The notes: generated by a model not told the origin, from the sequence alone. Shown: positions 44,028-55,666, counted from the first letter of the stretch. The stretch is DNA of 64,000 bases from Zygnema cylindricum (GCA_037447655.1 JBBHKE010001456.1:124001-188000), one strand, 5' to 3'. Translations and numbers: made by a program.

Positions 44028-44905
44028 TGTTGAAAAGAGGTAATTAATAGTTCACTCGTCTATTTTAGTTATACCTTAAAGAGAGAGAGTGAGGTTGAAA
44101 GGCAAGCCATGGCTGCCGCCATATTTAGAAAGTGGCAGATTTTGAAATAGAGGATATTTTACTAAAATGTTGCCTACATCCGGATTTGAATCTGCGACCT
44201 CTGGATCCTATATAGGTGGGCGCCTTAACCGTTAAGGCGCTACAAAACGATACACATAACGGATTTCAAAGATATATAAACATTAACGCGACGGCTAATT
44301 AACACCAAACTAACGAAGAGGAACAATTCATGCACGTACGCGAATCTGAACTGTGTAAAATATGTTTCGATCGGACGCCCAGCATTATAGCCGCCACCCT
44401 AAGTGAGCTTTTGGCGGCATTCGGAGATTGCCTCACGCGGTGCCACGTGGCGCCACATTATTTGATACCGGAGAAGATGGGAGGAGGAACCATGGCTCCC
44501 GATTTGAGAGGTGTCACTTTGTAGACCATGTCGTATAATAGACGTACAATAAGTACATCGCCCATTATACCTTATAGTACTAAATAGTGTTCCTATTAGA
44601 CTAGGGTTTAGTAGTAGGTATTCGTGTGTAGGCAAACCAAGACTTAGTGATATTTAGGTACCTCTCTCTAAAAGAGCTTATAACTATAAAGGTCATCTTT
44701 GACCAGCCATAACTTACAAGGAGCAAATTCAATGATTCTTTTTGCGTTTGACTCAAGGGAGTCTTGTCCGCACAGGTCTGATGGTGGTCAAAATATTTGT
44801 GTGCCTGGGCGGCACTTATTCAGTGAAAGTTGAAGGGGCAAATATTATCCTAGAGGCTTTACATAGGTTGTTCATTTGTGGGTCAATGGAGACCATATAA
44901 TTTCA
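44028..44905 (+). repeat. 3' LTR of element I
   Basis: 878 bp, TGTTGAAAAGAGG to ATAATTTCA, followed by the duplicated target GTTAG. It is a close match to 38776-39658. G-box GCCACGTGGC 44442-44451, CTATAAA 44684-44690. Confidence 0.88.
44164..44243 (-). promoter_or_regulatory. antisense tRNA-like module, best leucine-type copy
   Basis: The minus strand reads GCGCCTTAACGGTTAAGGCGC (44220-44240), a perfect D-arm-like inverted repeat containing GGTTAAGGCGC as in tRNA-Leu, then about 30 nt, then GATTCAAATCC (44182-44192, B box) and TTTT (44164-44167). The acceptor and T stems do not close well, so it is probably not a working tRNA. Confidence 0.55.
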
Positions 44906-46480
44906 GTTAGTCTTCCATCGACGAAATTGATTAGTTCTTACTTTACGGAACAACACTTCCACGATATTGCACTGTTTCTTTTTTAGCAGCGAGCCTCTCT
45001 CGTCGCTGAATGGAAATCCAAAAGCGAAATTGTTTCGTCGTCATCTCCGGAAAAGCGGTCTGCACTTTTTGTTTGTTCTCATTGTAACGATGACCCTGTC
45101 TCATCGCATGGCCTACAACGGCGAGGTTGTTTCGTCGCTGGTTTATGAAGTGTGAGTTTGCAAAATAACTGAAAATGTTTATGGCTATCAACATTAAAGA
45201 GGGTTTTTACTTTGCAACAAATTTGTATTTTGACTGGGCTGAAACCATAAAAATTGGAGTTTATAAAAAAAAAACAGATTTATCCATGTAGGAAAAGAAA
45301 AATACGACTAAGATACGCTGTGAGAAGTAAGATAAACGAAGTCATATTTTCAGGATATACAGATGATACACAAAGGAATAGATGTAAAGACCATTTAATA
45401 TATTTCAAAACAAAAAAGTCATCGAAACAACATGAAAGCAATTGAAAAAAGACAAATTGAATAAAAAATGGAGAATAAATTGACACAAATAAAGTTATTT
45501 GTTAAAAACAATAGAAGAAAATTTACAAAAAATATATATTTAATGGTGATATTGTTTTTCAACGTTATATTATAAAAAAAATGTAGTGAAGCTAATTAAT
45601 CTACAATATGATACAAAACTCTATGTACTACACTATTCTTAACGCTTGTGTCTCTTGCACAAAAACCCCTATTAAAGGAAAAAACCCTTCTTAATACTAC
45701 ACACACTAACTAAATAGTAACAATCAAACACGACGGAGATAGATCCTTGCAAAATTATTTACAGTTTTCTCCAAACGTTGTCATCCGCTCCAACACCTTG
45801 AAGGTGATACTTTCTTCTTCCCTACGATCATATGTTGGCGTAGGTGTCCCTTAATACAACGACCGTCGGATGGAAATCGATGGTCGATTAAAGTCTCAAA
45901 TACAAAAGAGAAAGAGAGAGAAAAGGAATAATGAGTAACAATGAGAGAAAATAGAGTGTGAGAGGATGGACAAGGGACAGTCGCAAAGAGGAAAAGAAGG
46001 GGGGACGCGGATGAGGTTGGATTAAAGAGTGGGAGAGAGAGTGGATCAGGAGTATCAAGAGAGTGAGGAAAGAAAATGGGAAAGGGTGAAGAAGGGAGAG
46101 GTAGAGGGCGCATTTAATTGAATCACGTGGATGGAAAACAAGGAGGCATATTTAAGGTGAATAGGGGGATTATGGATAGGGCAAATACTTAAGAGGGGAG
46201 TAGGGGCGATTTAATGGAGAGGGATTGAGAGATAGACGGAGAGGGACACAACATGAGAGAGAGAGTGGTAAGAAAAAAATGAGAGAGAAGAGTAGAGAAA
46301 GGGTATAGGACAGAATAAAAAATAGAGAGAGAGGGATGAAAAACGGATAGAGCCACGCACTTAACCATGATTTTCTTCGTAAACCCTAAAAGATGTAACG
46401 ACGATAATGATGCGCACTTCTTTGATGTTTCCCCCATGTTATTGTCAACCCTAATACTGTTGTAAACCCTAAAAGTAAGT
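44906..46480. other. non-retroelement region with purine-rich strand
   Basis: 44906-45160 contains repeated CGTCGCTG/CGACGAAA words with inverted copies, perhaps an old DNA transposon end. 45890-46340 has an extreme purine bias on the plus strand (AGAGAGAG, GGGAGAG). Apparent ORFs there on the minus strand are low-complexity Ser/Pro/Leu translations of that bias. No gene recognised. Confidence 0.45.
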
Positions 46481-46627
46481 ATGGCGTATTGGAGGTCGCA
46501 AGACTATGTGAGGCGGCGGGATGACGTTTTGCATCTTGCCCAAAAATTGGCGACGTTTTGTGAAAATGGCTTCGCGAGATTCAAATGTCACCCACCAGGA
46601 GACGAGGATGTGGATGGGAATAGTTAG
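46481..46627 (+). CDS. small ORF of unknown function
   Basis: Forty-eight codons, starting MAYWRSQDYVRRRDDVLH and ending GDEDVDGNS. Composition is protein-like (balanced charged residues, few low-complexity runs) in a region otherwise poor in ORFs. I recognise no family. It could be an exon of a decayed gene or chance. There is no clear promoter; the repeated AAACCCTAAAAG words upstream are common in plant DNA. Confidence 0.25.
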   Translation: MAYWRSQDYVRRRDDVLHLAQKLATFCENGFARFKCHPPGDEDVDGNS

Positions 46628-48665
46628 GACAAATAATATATTTCTTGTGATCTATTTGCATTTGCCGTTAGTTTGTTATCTTTTTAAGTTTTCAAGGCGC
46701 CGCGTTTTTTCAATCCTAAATTTTGTAACTTAACTCTAAAATTTACACATTATGACTGTAATTTGGTGACGTTTTATGAAGCATTACCCATTTTAGGGTC
46801 AAACTTAACTCTAATAAACATCTCTTTTGCTTACACGTCTGGTATTACCATTATGTTTCCGTTTGACACTGTAATAGTGTAAATATATACTCTACTAATT
46901 TTGAATGAACTTCAATAGAGTTAAACCGACAACGTAATAGACTTAACTTTTCACGACTGTACAACATGTGTAAGCTTGTGACAGGACGCCGACGTAACAT
47001 ACGCAAAGTTCTTCGCATGTGCACCTGTTATTTGTTCACATTGTCACACACAAAAACGAACGTTTGAATGTATGCGAACGGATGTGTTACAAACTCAACT
47101 CCACGTTTATCTAAGCACAGTTTTGTATGCAACCGAGCACAGTTTTGTATTCAACCGACATAAGTTCACAACAATTTTCGTACGATTTTTGGTAATGAAG
47201 TACAGTATTGTACGAACAACACATTCTGTACACCACAATATTCATAAAACAAGTACGGTAAAACCATTGACGCTAATTTACAAGAACCGTAATTAGCGCC
47301 ACTGTATTTTGGGTATCAATGTCAAAATTTTGGGGTGCCGATATAGAGTACATAAGGCTAATAACGATTCACAGTGTACCTTTCAAAATGCAACTGAAAA
47401 TGAAAAAAAGTAATCTCGAAACAGATCTTCGTTGCGCTATTTTTGGCAACGCTCTTTCGTCACACTATTTCTCGCTGGTCATGTTCAAAAACAGAAACCC
47501 TTCAAAATGAGCTGGCGTAGAAGATATGCGTTTCCAAAAAGTACAAAGGTTCTGTCGTATGATGACTTGGTACCATAGTTCAAAAATAGGTGAAAGTAGG
47601 CCCATACAATATGCCTATTGTACGCAAAACATACAATATGGCCTTAAGACCAATATTGTATTGGTCGTAAAATGAAAAATAATAGTAACAGGGTTGAGTT
47701 GCACATCGATCGATAGAGAATTAAACGTCATGTCTAAATTTTGAAAAAATATCGGACAAATTTTTATTTTTCCGTGAGTTTTGAGGTATTTTTTTATTTA
47801 AAACGTCAGATTTGGACGATCGGACGGTCGCTGATCAAAGTAGCGATCTTAGAAGATCATATGAAAAACCCATAACACAATTGACAATAAGATTTACGTC
47901 CGCCGCATTTTTTTATGGGTTTTTTTTCCCCCGGAATGTCATCCTATGCCGTGTCGGTTCGCTAAAAAAATTTGTCCGGCGGCATGCGCTATACTATGAT
48001 GATACGTCAGATTCGTACGTTTGTACAAGAGTGTGCACAATGCACAGATATACAGTATCCGTACTCTGAGCAAGTTTTGTGCCAAGTTTTGTGCGCCTAA
48101 CAAAAGCCTACCATAAAAAGGCCTTCTTTTGAACTATGTTTAGTACGCAGGTACATGGTAAGCAAGTGAAGATTTGAAGTGAAATTTGTCGGTGTTAAAA
48201 ATTGAATGATATTCAATATTGGTTTGTAGCTTACGTGATGCCACTCAATTTAGAATACATGGTTTACAGGCTGTACTTGATCGAACATCGACTCAATTAA
48301 CTTGGCCAGTAGAGTTGGTCGTACAATTACAGAAACGACTGATGGAACATCACCCTAACCAAGGGTGTGTGCCCATGTAACCGATAGTGTACTTTGAAGT
48401 TTGAAGCGTATCTCATACCACTTTGCAGTGCGTTCCAAAATGAAATCGTTACGGTGCTTTAAAATGTGACGGCTGGAGACGTGGGTAAATTTTGTGACGA
48501 CTGTAGACGTGGGTCAAATTTTTGACGATTGTAGACGACTATAAAACTTGCGACAATCGATGACGTCTAGAAAAACGGGCTAGGGTTTAAGACGTTTAGT
48601 TTTGTGTGATATTGTAGATGTTTAAGGTTTTGTCACATTATGACGTCTCACTCATCTTTGACAGG
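46628..48665. other. AT-rich region without recognised genes
   Basis: Only short ORFs. Contains a 22-bp tandem repeat at 47114-47157 and scattered GTACAATAT words. Nothing else supported. Confidence 0.4.
47114..47157. repeat. 22-bp tandem duplication
   Basis: AGCACAGTTTTGTATGCAAC and AGCACAGTTTTGTATTCAAC, each followed by CG, stand side by side and differ by one base. Confidence 0.8.
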
Positions 48666-48815
48666 GTCGACGTCATTAATTCCGAAACATTACACCATGG
48701 TTTCCCAATTTTCTCTTTGCGTATTTTCTCACTCCCTACCGTCGACGTCATTAATTCCGAAACATTACGCCATGGTTTCCCAATTTTCTCTTTGCGTCTT
48801 TTCTCATTCCCTACC
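48666..48815. repeat. 75-bp tandem duplication
   Basis: 48666-48740 and 48741-48815 both start GTCGACGTCATTAATTCC and end CATTCCCTACC or CACTCCCTACC. They differ at only a few bases. 75 is a multiple of three, so overlapping frames stay open across both copies (for example 48618-48842), giving a repeated 25-residue unit. Coding status is unknown. Confidence 0.85.
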
Positions 48816-49993
48816 GTCGAACTACAGTACGCCCAAAAGTAGTAAAATAAATTACTATTATAGCTCTTTCGTTATTTACCAATGTTATCGTGTTTCGTTT
48901 TAAAAATTGCGAAACACAAGTGTTAGTGTTAGAGGGAGAGGAATAATACTAAGGTTGAGACCCCGCGCAATTTTTCCATTACGCGTAGCGGCGAGGAAAA
49001 ATTAGCAAGTTTCCCTGCTAAAAAATTTCACATTTGCGTGACGCGTAAATAAGTTTTTCACTGCTATTCAGGTGATACTTTAACTACAATCAACGGGGCC
49101 ATGACTTTGTTAAATTTTGCATATCAAAATGGAATGCCGGCCTTTAGCTGAAGGAGGAAGACGTAAACCCGAGTATACAAGATCTAAAAAAATGGATTAC
49201 ATGTAAAGAGATTAAATTGACTCATTAAATTGTGGTATTTTACAAATTTTTCAGCAAGTAAAAAAAATTATCATTGCGCTAAACTTTATAAAACATCAAA
49301 TAAACACGATAATTTAACACATGGGCAAACACCCTAAATTTAAGTTATATCTCTCAATTAAATTCGCAAATTTTCAAGATCCATTTCATGAAATTGGTCT
49401 AAAAAATACAATTCACCACGAAGTTTTATAATACTACACGTAGGCCAACAAAAAGGTGCAGATCTATGTTTCTTTTAGCACACCGAAAATATATTTTATT
49501 GAATCACAAAATGTTATTAAATCTATTTAGGGTATAAAGGCGTAAATCAACAAATTTAGCGATAACTTATGCATTTAACACTCATTTATATACAAAACTC
49601 GATAGTCACCATATAGCGTTTTTCCGATATAATTTGTGTTCACACAATCAAATTTTGACCACGTGAGGACAATTCGCTGAATATTCTCTTGTCTTTCTTT
49701 AAATGAATCAAATATTAGTGCACTTTCCCTTGTTGTCAACTCACTTTGCTGTCCCCTTAGTGACAAAAATAATTTAGAAGCCTCTCGGTAGTTTTAATTA
49801 ACCCCTTATCAACTAAGATCATCTACCCAAGCAATCGAGACCCCGGATCGCCCTCGCACTCTAGACTTCCAAGAGACAATCTCACTCCACCCCCGCCTCG
49901 ACTTCAAGTTCAAAGCAAAACAATCACTAAAACCAACCCGGACGATCGCCATATAGTATAAAATATGCAATAATTAAAAACTATCGGGAGAGG
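48816..49993. other. AT-rich region without recognised genes
   Basis: Short ORFs only. A small GC-richer patch at 49830-49960 (ATCGAGACCCCGGATCGCC) has no recognised motif. Confidence 0.4.
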
Positions 49994-50208
49994 CGCAGAA
50001 ATTAATGGTCCATTTAAAGTATTTTCCTTCAAATAGAAATATAGAAAAAAGTCGAGGCAGTCTACCTCTAACTTCTCTCTCCAACTCTTAAACTTGTCGC
50101 AGTCATTGAGAAATTGGAGAGGAAGCTAGAGCCATGGCTACCTAGGCTATCCAAAGGTTTACGGGAAATATATAAATTAGTTTATTTACCGTTAGGGGTT
50201 TATTTACT

Positions 50209-50300
50209 AAAAGGATATGTGATGCCGCCAGGATTTGATCTTGGTACTTGCCGGACGGTAAGTAGCTGGTAGCCGGTAGCCTTAACCGTTAACTTTAGAC
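50209..50300 (-). promoter_or_regulatory. antisense tRNA-like module in LTR
   Basis: The minus strand shows GTTAACGGTTAAGGC (50279-50293) as A box, AGATCAAATCC (50231-50241) as B-like box, and TTTT (50209-50212). Confidence 0.5.
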
Positions 50301-50900
50301 TTAGTGTTACTTACTATTGTGTTTGATATTTAATTAAATATTAAGACGTAGGATAGTTCATTTAACTAAAACAGTTTACGAGAGACATAGATCCAGTAGT
50401 GTAATAAAACGGATTACGGTATGGATAAGAAATTAATACCGCGCATTTATTTTTTTAGCGAAACGAATACCGCGCATGTATTTATTACGGCTACGATTAA
50501 ATGTGAATTTAATCAGACAACCAGAATTAACGCCGAGATCGCGGAAGAGGATTTCGGCAGATTTTGGTTATCGCCACATTGGATGACACGTGGCGGAATG
50601 ACATTGAATCGCGACATCTCTGAGGATTGAGGGAGCGAATCCGGATATACCACGTGTCGACATTTAGGCCATATCGTACAGAGTTCATACAGAAAGTACA
50701 CCGGCAACTTTACTTATGTGTACGGAAGTGTAATTTGATTGGCTCCGTACATTAGTAGATAGAGTCTGTGAGGGAGAGAGGACTTAGAAAATTTAGGAGA
50801 TAGGATCCTCTCTCCTAGAGAGCTTCGGTACAACAGGTCAACTTTGACCCTCCATAACTTACTGCTCAGAGGAGCAAATTCAGAGATTCTTTTTGCTATC

Positions 50901-50914
50901 GACTCAAGGGAGTC
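50901..50914 (+). other. conserved U5 mini-hairpin
   Basis: GACTCAAGGGAGTC: 5-bp arms and a 4-nt loop, a fixed distance after TTCTTTTTGC. The same structure, with paired changes (GGACTC/GAGTCC), occurs in LTRs near 16935, 39500, 44755 and 61330. Confidence 0.55.
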
Positions 50915-51059
50915 TTGCCTTTATAAGGGTGAAGGTGGTCAGAGTTATTGTCTACCCAGGTGGCAGTTGTTCTTGCTGAAACAAAAAGGGGTCAGGGTTA
51001 TCCTAGAGGCTTCTTAGAAACTGTCCATTTTGAGGACTTAGGGAGGTCTCAGAGTTTCA

Positions 51060-51075
51060 GGTTATGGGCCCACCC
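51060..51075 (+). other. primer-binding site of element J
   Basis: GGTTATGGGCCCACCC directly after the LTR; identical to element 1. Confidence 0.8.
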
Positions 51076-52532
51076 TCTAAGGTACCAATCTTTAATGGAA
51101 CTAGCTTCATACACTAGGAAAGTATGATGATAAGAGCTCTACGCGAAAAAAGGTTTTGGGGGATAGTGAGTGGACGGTTGGGGCGTCCATCAAGTCTTCG
51201 AATCCCTCAGGGTTTGGAGGAAGAAGATTCACCAGGAAAGAGGATCCACCTGCAACGGAGGAAACAAAAGAAGGAGAGGTGGTGGACAAAGGAAAGGAGA
51301 AGGAGACGATCACACTTATAACAACTGGTTCGGCATTCATGTCACCTATTTCGAGGAACGAGGAGAATGATACTGAAACCTGGGACTTCAACAATATGGC
51401 GACAAAGCACTTCATCCTACGCCATCTCACTCAAGGACTTGCATGTCCTCATTTGCACGTAGAAAGGGCATCTGATCTTTGGATGGCTCTCATAGAGATG
51501 CACAGAAGTGGTACGATTCAGCAACAACAGTTGGCTGATCAAAAAGTTAAGGAGTATGTATACAAAGGGTGGAAGATGTTCGATTTTTGTAATGAGTTTG
51601 CTACACTCTTCATGGAGCTAGAGAGTGCGGGAAAATATTTTAGTGAAAAAGAAAAGGTCAACTGTTTACTGATGAAGTTACCCGATGAGTTCGAGAACAT
51701 AGTCAACCGTGTGCAAGACTTGCCGGACTCAAGGTGGATATGGAACTCAGTGGTAGGGATGATTCTCTTTCAGGAGAACACAATTGAGATTCGAAGGGGA
51801 GGAAAGAGTGACCAAGCATTGGCAAGTGCGACCGATTGGAGGAACAAGGATTACCGGAAACCGGCCGGAAACCATGGGGGGAGGGAGCAGAAAAATCAGA
51901 CCGACGAGTTCGGACCAAGGGCTCCCAAAGGTTTATGTCATTTTTGTAAGAAACTTGGGCACTATATGGCAGAGTGCACTAAGCTAACCGAGCTTCGGTT
52001 AAAGGAGGGGCAGACCGGTGGTACCCTGAGAGGAAAGAAAAATGCCCTTGTGACACAGGTACATGAGATAGAATCCGAGGACGAGGACAAGGAGCTCCTT
52101 TTAGATGAGGAGTTGGAGGCGAAAAACGAGGTCGAAATTCCACGAAGGCAGAAATATGCTTACGGTGGATTGAAAGGTGAAACATGCTGGATTGTAGATT
52201 CAGGTGCCTTTATGCACATGTGTAAGGATAGACACCTGTTCACTAAGATAAGAAAGATTCCTATCGTAGAGATAGAGTACTGGGATGGGAGGATTTCCAC
52301 CACTACTCTCGTAGGATCAGTAGATTTGAAAGTGTTAGAAGAAGGAAAGACATCCATAGTAACATTCTCCGATGTATTGTTTATTTCGGAGCTGAAAAAA
52401 AACTTCATCTTTACATCTGTATTAGATGATAATAGTTTTTTACTAGCACTAGGGAAGGAGTCTTTACTGCTAGTTTTGAAGTGGATGTCTATTTCATTGC
52501 TGAGAAAGGAAGCCATGGGATGTTTAAGCTGA
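51064..52532 (+). pseudogene. element J gag-protease (mostly open)
   Basis: The gag start in the PBS (MGPPSKVPIFNGTSFIH) hits a stop near 51117. After a frame change, 51156-52532 is open for 458 codons: gag domain (HFILRHLTQGLACPHL, GTIQQQQLADQ), knuckle CHFCKKLGHYMAEC about 51936-51977, protease WIVDSGAFMHMC (DSGAF rather than DSGAS). A frame change near 52440 ends it. Conserved enough that it decayed recently. Confidence 0.85.
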
Positions 52533-55423
52533 TTTTAAGTAATGAAACGAAGAAACTTTATTATGTTGGTGTTCATGATATTATGATGTGGCATAAGAGG
52601 TTTGGGCATGTGAATCTAGATAAGTTAAGAGAGATGAAAAAGATGGGAGTGGTAGAAGGGATTAAGTTCAATGAGAATGATAAAATAAGTGATTGTAGTG
52701 GATGTGCTCAAGGTAAAACACACAGATTACCCTTTCCTAAAACAACCACCTATAAGGGAGAAAATATTATAGATCTAGTACACATAGATATTTGGGGACC
52801 GGCTAAAGTGCCCTCACCGGGGGGAAGAGATTTATGATGACTATCATTGATGATTGGTCTCGGTATTCCCGGGTGTATTTTTTGAAAAAGAAGTCAAAAA
52901 CTCATGATTCTTTTAGACAATATAAAGCATGGAGTGAAAAACTCCATGAAACTCCAATCAAGAGAGTAAGGAGTGACAATGGTGGGGAGTATACTTCTAA
53001 CCAGTTTGAGGATTTTATGAGAAAGATGGAGTCCAACACCAAAAGATAGTTCCAAAAAACCCGGAACAGAATGGGGTAGCTGAAAGGTTAAATAAAACAC
53101 TAAGTGATAGTGCTAGAAGTATGTTGTCAGATAAAAAGATAGGAAAAAGGTTTTGGGCAGAAGCAATTAACTGTGCTAATTACCTCAAAAATAAAGTTCT
53201 TACTTCAGCTATAAAAGATCAAACACCTTATGTGTGATGGACAGGCCGGAACCATACATATCTCACTTAAAGGTTTTCGGTAGTCAAGTATTCAGTCTAG
53301 ATACAGATCGGTCTAATTGGTAGCTAGATCCTAAAGGAAAACTATGATCCTTATTAGGATATGATGAGGATGTTAAAAAATATAGAGCTTACGATATAAA
53401 AAGGGAAGATATAATCTTAGTAAAGCATCTAGTAGTTATGGATGAAGGAAAGTCTGTGGATCCCTTCAAGTATACAAAGTCAATAAAAATCAGATTTGAG
53501 TCAGAAAATTTTGATGACTTTGAGCTTCCTAAAAATCAGATTTGAGTCAGAAAATTCCGATTACTTTGAGCTTCCCAACTATCAAGGTTTTAGAGAAGAT
53601 GACATTCTTCTAGGTACAGATCAGACCGAAAAGGACTCGGCTGTGGAAACTCCAGTGACAACTCTACCCGAAACAGAAAACATGGTGGAAATTGATTCGG
53701 AATCAAAGGATAGGGGAGAAGCCGAGATTGTTCGAAAGAATCCACGAGAACCATCTATTCCGGCCTCAAATTTTGAGGGGGGAAGGAGAAGTAGCAAAAG
53801 ATTGCAAGAAAAATAGGTTAATAACAAGGTAACAAAACTATCTCATCAAGATGAACCTCAGACTTATGGAGAGGCGATGACCTGTCCAGAAAGAAATCGG
53901 TGGAAGACAGCCATCAATGAGGAGATGGCCTTAATTATGGCAGCCGATACTTGGGAGCTGGTGGATTGTCCACCTAACCGAAAACCAATCGGTTGTAAGT
54001 GGGTTTTCAAATTAAAACTGAACCCAGATAACACAATCGAGCGCTACAAGGCCCGATTAATGGCAAAGGGATTTACACAAAAGGAGGGAATTGACTACGA
54101 GGAAACCTTTGCTCCGGTGGTCAGATTTCCCTCCGTCCGCATACTGCTAAACCTGGCAGCAGCGAAAGACATGGAAGTACACAAGATGGACATCAAGACA
54201 ACCTTTTTGCATAGAGAATTGAAAGAGGAGATCTTCAGGCGACAACCAAAAGGGTTTGTGGAGGATGGAGAGGAGAGTAAGGTATGCTGGCTGATTAAAT
54301 CTTTTTATGGTGTGAAACAGGCGCCTCGACACTGGAATAAGAAGCTTGATGAGTTTCTTACCGGTCTAGGATATATCTGGATCAGCTGAGATCACTCAAT
54401 CTATGTTTTCGAAGATGAGGAAGGTTTTATATTTATTGCAATTTATGTTGATGATTTGCTTGTTTTAAGTAAATCAATGGAAAAAATTAATAAATTGAAA
54501 ACCAATCTTAAGGGGAGATTTGAAATGAAGGATATGGGGGAAGCAAAATATATTTTGGGAATTCAAGTAGAAAGTGACCAAAAAAGAAAGATTATAAGAT
54601 TGACTCAAAAGGAAGCAATAGGGAACATGCTTGAAAACTTTCAGATGGATAAAGCTAATTGTTGTACAACTCCAATGGAGTTGAAGAAGGGAAGTGAGGG
54701 GAGTGAGGAAGGAGTCATAGTCTTAGACGAGGAATTATATCCTGAGGAACATAAGTTCATGAAGACTATTCCTTACAGGCAAGTAGTGGGAAGTCTAATC
54801 TATTTTATGAATTGTACCTGGCCGGATTTAGCTGCAGCTGTAGGAGTGCTGAGTAGAAGTCTAAATGCTCCCACTAAGAAGGATTAGGAGGCAGCTAAGA
54901 GAGTCCTTAGATATTTGGTAGGAACTAGGGATCTATGGTTGCATTTGGGTGGGGAGAATACTGACATCACTACTTGGAGTGATGCCAATTATGGTGATGC
55001 TCCGATGAGGAGATGCACTTCTGGATATGTATTATATGTGGGTGATAGGGCTTGCTGTTGGAGTAGCAAACAGCAAAAAATTATTGCTCAGTCCACCATG
55101 GAGGCTGAGTATATGGCCTCTTGCTTTACTGTAAAATAATTGATGTGGGTCAAGTCTTTGCTTGGTGAGCTTGGTCACCTTAAGAGTAGTGTGCAATTTT
55201 TTTTTGTGATAATCAGGCAGCAATCGCTATTTCTGCCAATCCTAAACATCATTTTAAAGCCAAACACATGGACATTAGACTCAGCTTTGTTAGAGAGAAA
55301 GTAGAAAACAAAATAATCAGTTTAGAGTACCAACCAGATAGTAAGATGGTAGCAGATATGATGACCAAACCTGTGCCTTCCCCTAAGCTAATTTTCTTCA
55401 GTGAGAAGTGTGGTCTAAAATGA
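52481..55423 (+). pseudogene. element J integrase-RT-RNase H (frameshifted)
   Basis: Open pieces in order: 52481-52837 (HKRFGHVNLDKL, CSGCAQGK, HIDIWGP), 52834-53049 (SDNGGEY), then ERLNKT; linker 53496-53816; RT 53877-54389 (FAPVVRFPSV, DIKTTFLH), YVDDLLVLS near 54446-54470; 54456-54887; RNase H 54915-55139 (WSDANYGD, STMEAEY) and CDNQAAIA. Stops near 53237, 53815, 54389, 54887 and 55138, and a duplication at 53485. All catalytic motifs still stand in pieces. Confidence 0.88.
53485..53576 (+). repeat. 46-bp tandem duplication in integrase C-terminal region
   Basis: 53485-53530 and 53531-53576 both read AAAAATCAGATTTGAGTCAG at the start and TTTGAGCTTCC at the end. The unit breaks the frame. 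Confidence 0.85.
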
Positions 55424-55513
55424 AATATCAACTAGAAAATAAGGGGAGTGTAGAAATTAATGGTCCGTTTAAAGTATTTTCTAAGTCGAAATAGATATAT
55501 AGAAAGAAGCCGA

Positions 55514-55600
55514 GGCAGTCTACCTCTAACTTCTCTCTCCAACTCTCAAACTTGTCGCAGTCAATGAGAAATTGGAGAGGAAGCTAGAGCCATAGCTACC
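55514..55600. other. conserved LTR hairpin (clear copy)
   Basis: Outer stem GGCAG/CTACC-like, inner stem ACTTCTCTCTCCAA with TTGGAGAGGAAGC, and the loop region CTTGTCGCAGTCAATGAG. The arms vary between families but stay paired. Confidence 0.6.
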
Positions 55601-55666
55601 TAGGCTATCCAGAGGTTTACGGAAAATATATATATTAGTTTATTAACCGTTAGGGGTTTATCTACT

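Larger units (their letters stand above)
38776..44905 (+). mobile_element. complete copia element I with target-site duplication GTTAG
   Basis: LTRs 38776-39658 and 44028-44905, PBS 39659-39674, PPT 44017-44027. GTTAG occurs on both sides (38771-38775 and 44906-44910). The length is 6130 bp, close to element 1. The coding region is full of stops, so it is inactive. It represents another subfamily with shorter LTRs (about 880 bp) lacking the long hairpin. Confidence 0.9.
49994..51059 (+). repeat. 5' LTR of element J
   Basis: About 1066 bp, ending GGTCTCAGAGTTTCA. Hairpin near 50055-50145 with loop ACTTGTCGCAGTCATTGAG, GTAC motifs, and U5 hairpin GACTCAAGGGAGTC at 50901-50914. Confidence 0.85.

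Noticed and set aside
44164-44243. A functional tRNA-Leu gene
   Set aside because: The D arm and B box look right but acceptor and T stems do not close by hand folding and the segment is part of a repeated LTR. Kept as tRNA-like only.
44967-45155. Possible host exon (62 codons) ending at a GTGAG donor-like site
   Set aside because: The sequence consists of repeated CGTCGCTG words with inverted copies, more like a transposon end; no protein family is recognised.
45781-46437. Minus-strand ORFs of 110 and 82 codons
   Set aside because: They are Ser/Pro/Leu/Phe-rich translations of a purine-biased strand, with no domain or conservation.
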